From positions 1-58,495 of the forward strand of contig JABDMH010000145.1 in NCBI GenBank assembly GCA_013001595.1: a stretch of 58,495 nt of DNA, read 5' to 3'. The DNA comes from Saprospiraceae bacterium (GTDB lineage Bacteria; Bacteroidota; Bacteroidia; Chitinophagales; Saprospiraceae). Below, piece by piece: positions 55,331-58,495 of the stretch. The notes under the pieces are model-generated. The model was not told the origin of the DNA. It ran no database searches and was given only the letters and a program-made list of their open reading frames with translations. A program made the translations under genes and the position numbers. Each line of letters starts with the position of its first letter. Within the stretch, counting starts at the first letter, position 1.

Positions 55331-56019
55331 GGGGGGTTTTGGTAATTGAGAGACTTGGCCATTTTGGCGCCCACTATCAAAAATCGGGCACCTCTCCTAG
55401 CTCAGAATCCAACAATCGATACACGGTGGCCACTTTACCTACAAATTAATGCGGCAAGAAATATTTCCGTGCTCAATGGAATCTTAGTGGAGAAGTGCCC
55501 AAATTGAACAACAACATTAATAAACGCATAACTGGTGTGTACCTTCACACTCAGAAATGACTGAACAACAAACCAAAATCTTGGCTCCTCCAAAATTGAG
55601 CCCACTCCGAAAAATCACCATATCAAGAATGGCTCTTTTGGCGATCTTTTCATTTTTCTCAACTTGGGGATAATAAGGCATTACCCAATATTGAAAAAGT
55701 GCAAATCTCACCTGCCCGACTGCATCATTCAGACGGATCCAAAATAGTCTCATTTTGTGGAGATGATACTTTCCGGAGTGCACTCAAATTAGAAGTTCAT
55801 CTATTCGCGGATGACCACGCGATCATCAACTTTGCGTGATTTCAGTAGTTTAATTTGGTTATATACCCAAATAAAGAACATAGTAGTTAACATAATTTTT
55901 AATGGCTCTCATGGTAAAAAAATAGTGAGTGATGTTTGGTCATTTATTCCAGTTAAGCAGTGACTTGCCTAAGAAGTATACTTGATCATGGTATAAAATA
56001 GTCGTAGGACACCTCAGAA
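55331..56019. other. Long non-coding region between T9SS genes and his operon
   Basis: About 690 bases. An 88-codon leftward frame (55517-55783) is present but has no ribosome site, promoter or recognised family. I see no RNA gene, no transposase remnant and no strong hairpin. It lies 3' of the PorP/SprF gene and upstream of the his promoter. Confidence 0.45.
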
Positions 56020-57171
56020 CTATACTTCCGGGCACTTGACTTTCACTCGTTTCCTCTGCGGTCTAATGAAGTCAAGGAAGTGCATTACTGAAAGTTCAGG
56101 ACCTCCTACCCCATTACTGGCTTTCTGGAGATCCGAAATATTAAGGTCAAAGGAGAATGAAAATACTGTACGACGGAAATCATAGCGAAGTGAAGCGATC
56201 AGTGCATCGCGATTCAGCTCTCCATCTTTTATTGACCAGCGATACCATAATCCTGCGTAAAAGGCATATTCTGGCCTTAGATATGTTCTTGTCTCTCGCG
56301 TGATTTTCAAGAAAGTACCCATGTTAAACTCCCGATGTGGATCTTGATCAAAAAACAAGAAACTCGGCTTTAGTGTCACATACTGATTGAGACGAACGCT
56401 GGCACCACCATGCAAAATATATCGTGGTATCAGTGACGTTCCTGGTTGCGGCACATCTCTATTTCGATTAAAGGAAACAAAAGCCTGATTGAGATGGTAA
56501 ATAGACCCTCCGAGGTAGGCAAAATCTTGTCTACGCAAAGGAACGAACCAAGCTGCCCCGAGATTCAGGTCATAATAGCTATTCCTACTCATAAAGTCCG
56601 GATTCTGCAAGAGGGGATCTTGGTCAAAAATGCGGATTTGAGAAAGATCCAATCGATTTTGCACAAATCCATTGGAGATGCCGACGGAAATAAAGTGGTC
56701 ACCAATGCCATTAAGTGCTTTCAAATAAGACAGTGTAAAATTAGCTGAAGTTGTGCTGTAGTTGAGGTCACCGGCTTTATCAGAAGTAACTTGAATACCG
56801 GCACCCACATCATCTTGTAGGCCAAATCCTTGATTTAGCTTCATGTCGGCAGATCCCAGAAACGTTTGGAAACCGTTGGTAAACGACTGCCATTGGCTCC
56901 GATAGTTACCGATGAACCTCATGTCTCCATTGAACAAACCCGTCATCGCAGGGTTGATATACGTCGGAGATGCGTGGATGTGTGATAAGTGGATATCCTG
57001 TGCACCCAGTCGTGTTGCACTGTAGATAAAAAGGATGGCTATCACCAATAAAGTTTTGGCAATGTTAGCAATAGCAGCATCCGGTTCAACAAACATTTGC
57101 ATACGCAAATGCAGCATAGGAGGGGTAAATTCAGAGTGGGGGGCACTCCGTCTTTCTTCAATAAATCTCAT
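56020..57171 (-). CDS. PorP/SprF-family type IX secretion membrane protein
   Basis: 383 aa from ATG 57171; the signal peptide is at about 35-58 (IAKTLLVIAILFIYSATRLGAQ), so a later start such as codon 26 (ATG 57096) may be the true one. Family marks: HASPTYINPAMTGLFNGDMRFIGNYR-type opening (seen as SPTYINPAMTGLF and RFIGNYRSQW), many beta strands, and LNLGAAWFVPLR. This outer-membrane barrel family binds the C-terminus of type B adhesins and holds them at the surface. It directly follows such an adhesin gene (66 bases). Confidence 0.92.
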   Translation of the reverse strand: MRFIEERRSAPHSEFTPPMLHLRMQMFVEPDAAIANIAKTLLVIAILFIYSATRLGAQDIHLSHIHASPTYINPAMTGLFNGDMRFIGNYRSQWQSFTNGFQTFLGSADMKLNQGFGLQDDVGAGIQVTSDKAGDLNYSTTSANFTLSYLKALNGIGDHFISVGISNGFVQNRLDLSQIRIFDQDPLLQNPDFMSRNSYYDLNLGAAWFVPLRRQDFAYLGGSIYHLNQAFVSFNRNRDVPQPGTSLIPRYILHGGASVRLNQYVTLKPSFLFFDQDPHREFNMGTFLKITRETRTYLRPEYAFYAGLWYRWSIKDGELNRDALIASLRYDFRRTVFSFSFDLNISDLQKASNGVGGPELSVMHFLDFIRPQRKRVKVKCPEV

Positions 57172-57237
57172 GGTTGGTTGTTTATATAAGTGTGTTCAAA
57201 TATTTCGATTTAGTTATGTTCATATCCTGGGTTCCTA

Positions 57238-58495
57238 TTATCTTATAACAGTTACATTTCCTACTAGTGTGGCCGTGCCGATTTCAGCACAATCTGCCTG
57301 AATGAGATACATATACACTCCTGGATTAACTGCCACACCTCGGATCGTGCCATCCCAGCCTCCATCTTCACCATGCGATTCAAATACAATTTCGCCCCAT
57401 CTGTTGAAAATTTGAATCAGGATGATCTGTGCGTCTCCCTCATTGTTTACGATGAAGGCATCATTAAAGCCATCTCCATTGGGTGTAATGGCATTTGGTG
57501 CCTTAATGGCTCCGATATCACATGGATCACCTGATATTTCGACTAAGACTTCCGCTTCGGCTGAACAGCCGAATTCACTGTAGGCAGTAACTATGTAGGT
57601 AGTGTTCTCCTGGGGCTGTTGTAAAATCGATTCACAATTTGTACACAGCAGATCTTCTCCCAAATACCAGTCAATGGTAAAGGCTCCTTCAGCTGAGGCA
57701 GAGAGTGTAACAGATTCACCTAAGATTATTCTTTGGTCCTCGACAGTTACTAATTCGGGATTGGGTTCGACCACTACCGTAAATTCTGCTTTGGCAGTAT
57801 CTCCTAAACAACCCGGTGTGCTTACTTCATAGATCGTAGTTATTGTCGGATTTGCTACTGGATTAGGGCAATCTGAACAAGAGAGGTCCTCTGTTGGAGA
57901 CCAAGAGAGCGGTCCGATTAAACTACCAATAACTTGCAGATCAAGCTCAACCGACTCACCTTCGCATATGGTAACATCCGAACCTACTAGCTGCACTCCC
58001 GGCTGCACAATAACTTCATAGGTAATGACACTATCACATCCTTGAGTGCTTAAGAAAGTATCTCGTAAAATGACCTGATCTGAATAATAAATACCACCGA
58101 TCAAGACACTATCACCTTCACAAATGGTGAAAGACTCTGATGATTCAATGGTAGTTACAACCTGCAGATCTAAAATGATAATGCTATCACAGCCTGCCGA
58201 CGAAAGGACCGTGTCACGATAGATCCCACTTTCGGAGATGGTTGCTCCAGCAAACTGGTAAGACCCTCCTGTGCAGATCTGTACCTCCTGAGAATCGATG
58301 ATCTCTGTTACCACATCTATCTGCAAATGGATAATACTATCGCATCCCTGCGATGACATCAGCAGCACATCGAACAGTCCGCTTTCTCCATAGCTAACCC
58401 CATTATATTCATAGGTGGCACCGTTACATAATGTCACTCTGATATCTTCTTCATAGCTCTCGACAACTTGGAGAGTCAATTCGACAATGCTGTCA
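57238..58495 (-). CDS. Type IX adhesin with gliding-motility C-terminal domain, 5' end outside window
   Basis: The frame is open to the right edge (419 codons seen), so the N-terminus is missing. From the right: three 51-residue repeats, then two Cys-bearing domains (SCSDCPNPVANPTITTIYEV and CTNCESILQQPQENTTYIV, 'CxxC...P..ttY.v' style), then the CHU_C/type B sorting domain: NAITPNGDGFNDAF, IFNRWGEIVFES, GGWDG, NPGVYMYLI. It is exported by the type IX system and probably held by the PorP/SprF protein next door. The real length may be thousands of residues. Confidence 0.92.
   Translation of the reverse strand, partial: DSIVELTLQVVESYEEDIRVTLCNGATYEYNGVSYGESGLFDVLLMSSQGCDSIIHLQIDVVTEIIDSQEVQICTGGSYQFAGATISESGIYRDTVLSSAGCDSIIILDLQVVTTIESSESFTICEGDSVLIGGIYYSDQVILRDTFLSTQGCDSVITYEVIVQPGVQLVGSDVTICEGESVELDLQVIGSLIGPLSWSPTEDLSCSDCPNPVANPTITTIYEVSTPGCLGDTAKAEFTVVVEPNPELVTVEDQRIILGESVTLSASAEGAFTIDWYLGEDLLCTNCESILQQPQENTTYIVTAYSEFGCSAEAEVLVEISGDPCDIGAIKAPNAITPNGDGFNDAFIVNNEGDAQIILIQIFNRWGEIVFESHGEDGGWDGTIRGVAVNPGVYMYLIQADCAEIGTATLVGNVTVIR
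57985..58495 (-). repeat. Three 51-residue protein repeats in the adhesin
   Basis: Units share 'iC.G..Y...G..Y..SG.y.D.l.s..GCDSII.L.l.V'. The Cys of GCDS recurs every 51 residues (153 bases) in the first three units, and the array probably continues past the window edge. DNA identity between units is modest, so they are old copies. Confidence 0.8.

Noticed and set aside
55517-55783. 88-codon leftward frame between PorP/SprF and the his operon
   Set aside because: No start signal, no recognised domain and odd composition; likely chance.
1-58495. tRNA, rRNA, CRISPR arrays, insertion sequences, phage genes
   Set aside because: Read through for TPsiC-like motifs, regular repeats and transposase patterns; none convincing.

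Overview
The window looks like chromosome from a member of the Bacteroidota, most likely a marine Saprospiria-type bacterium; the phylum is well supported, the class is inference. Evidence: a type IX secretion cargo with a type A C-terminal sorting domain, a second with a gliding-motility (type B) C-terminus next to a PorP/SprF gene, a short Bacteroidota-type primary sigma factor, a DUF5916 outer-membrane protein, and several promoters matching the Bacteroidota -7 element TAnnTTTG. I found no tRNA, rRNA, CRISPR array, intact insertion sequence or prophage.

Layout. (1) 1-10023: two divergent accessory operons. The leftward one encodes an FG-GAP lipoprotein, a 10-TM permease, ribokinase and a nucleoside-hydrolase lipoprotein (cut by the window edge). 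The rightward one encodes an exported RraA-family protein, a Tat-exported enolase-superfamily dehydratase, a cytochrome c/FG-GAP protein and an exported nucleoside hydrolase. Together they suggest extracytoplasmic nucleoside and sugar-acid use. (2) 10104-20618: sulfatase lipoprotein, an L-type lectin fused to an OmpA domain, an SMP-30-like lipoprotein, and a leftward operon MscS - HD hydrolase - nitrilase - small tail-anchored protein - cytochrome c/PQQ sugar dehydrogenase. (3) 20699-21981: two gene remnants, one with a clear single-base frameshift. (4) 22151-36863: mixed housekeeping (purC, nucleoside MFS permease, rpoD, pnp, rpsO, mazG, ribA) and small exported proteins. (5) 37527-41616: a Phe/Tyr operon pheA - aminotransferase - tyrA - DAHP synthase/chorismate mutase. 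(6) 41735-47783: gltB-gltD glutamate synthase. (7) 48099-55266: complete his operon hisG-D-C-B-H-A-F-IE. (8) 56020-58495: PorP/SprF and the C-terminal part of a type IX adhesin.

The most interesting finding is regulatory and lies in sequence normally left unannotated. Both amino-acid operons begin with a complete classical transcription attenuator. Upstream of pheA there is a TTTG-N20-TACTTTTG promoter, an 18-codon leader peptide MKSLTSHGFYFYFFFKRP with seven Phe/Tyr codons in a row, mutually exclusive 1:2 and 2:3 hairpins, and a terminator with nine U residues ending 12 bases before pheA. Upstream of hisG there is a TAGCTTTG promoter, a 16-codon leader MKLQRLHDHHPSLLSK with His codons, a 1:2 / 2:3 / 3:4 set of pairings, and a 14-bp hairpin whose G-U wobble only works on the his-sense strand. 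The Phe/Tyr operon, glutamate synthase and his operon are consecutive and on one strand, so the amino donor (glutamate) genes sit between two pathways whose aminotransferases use it.
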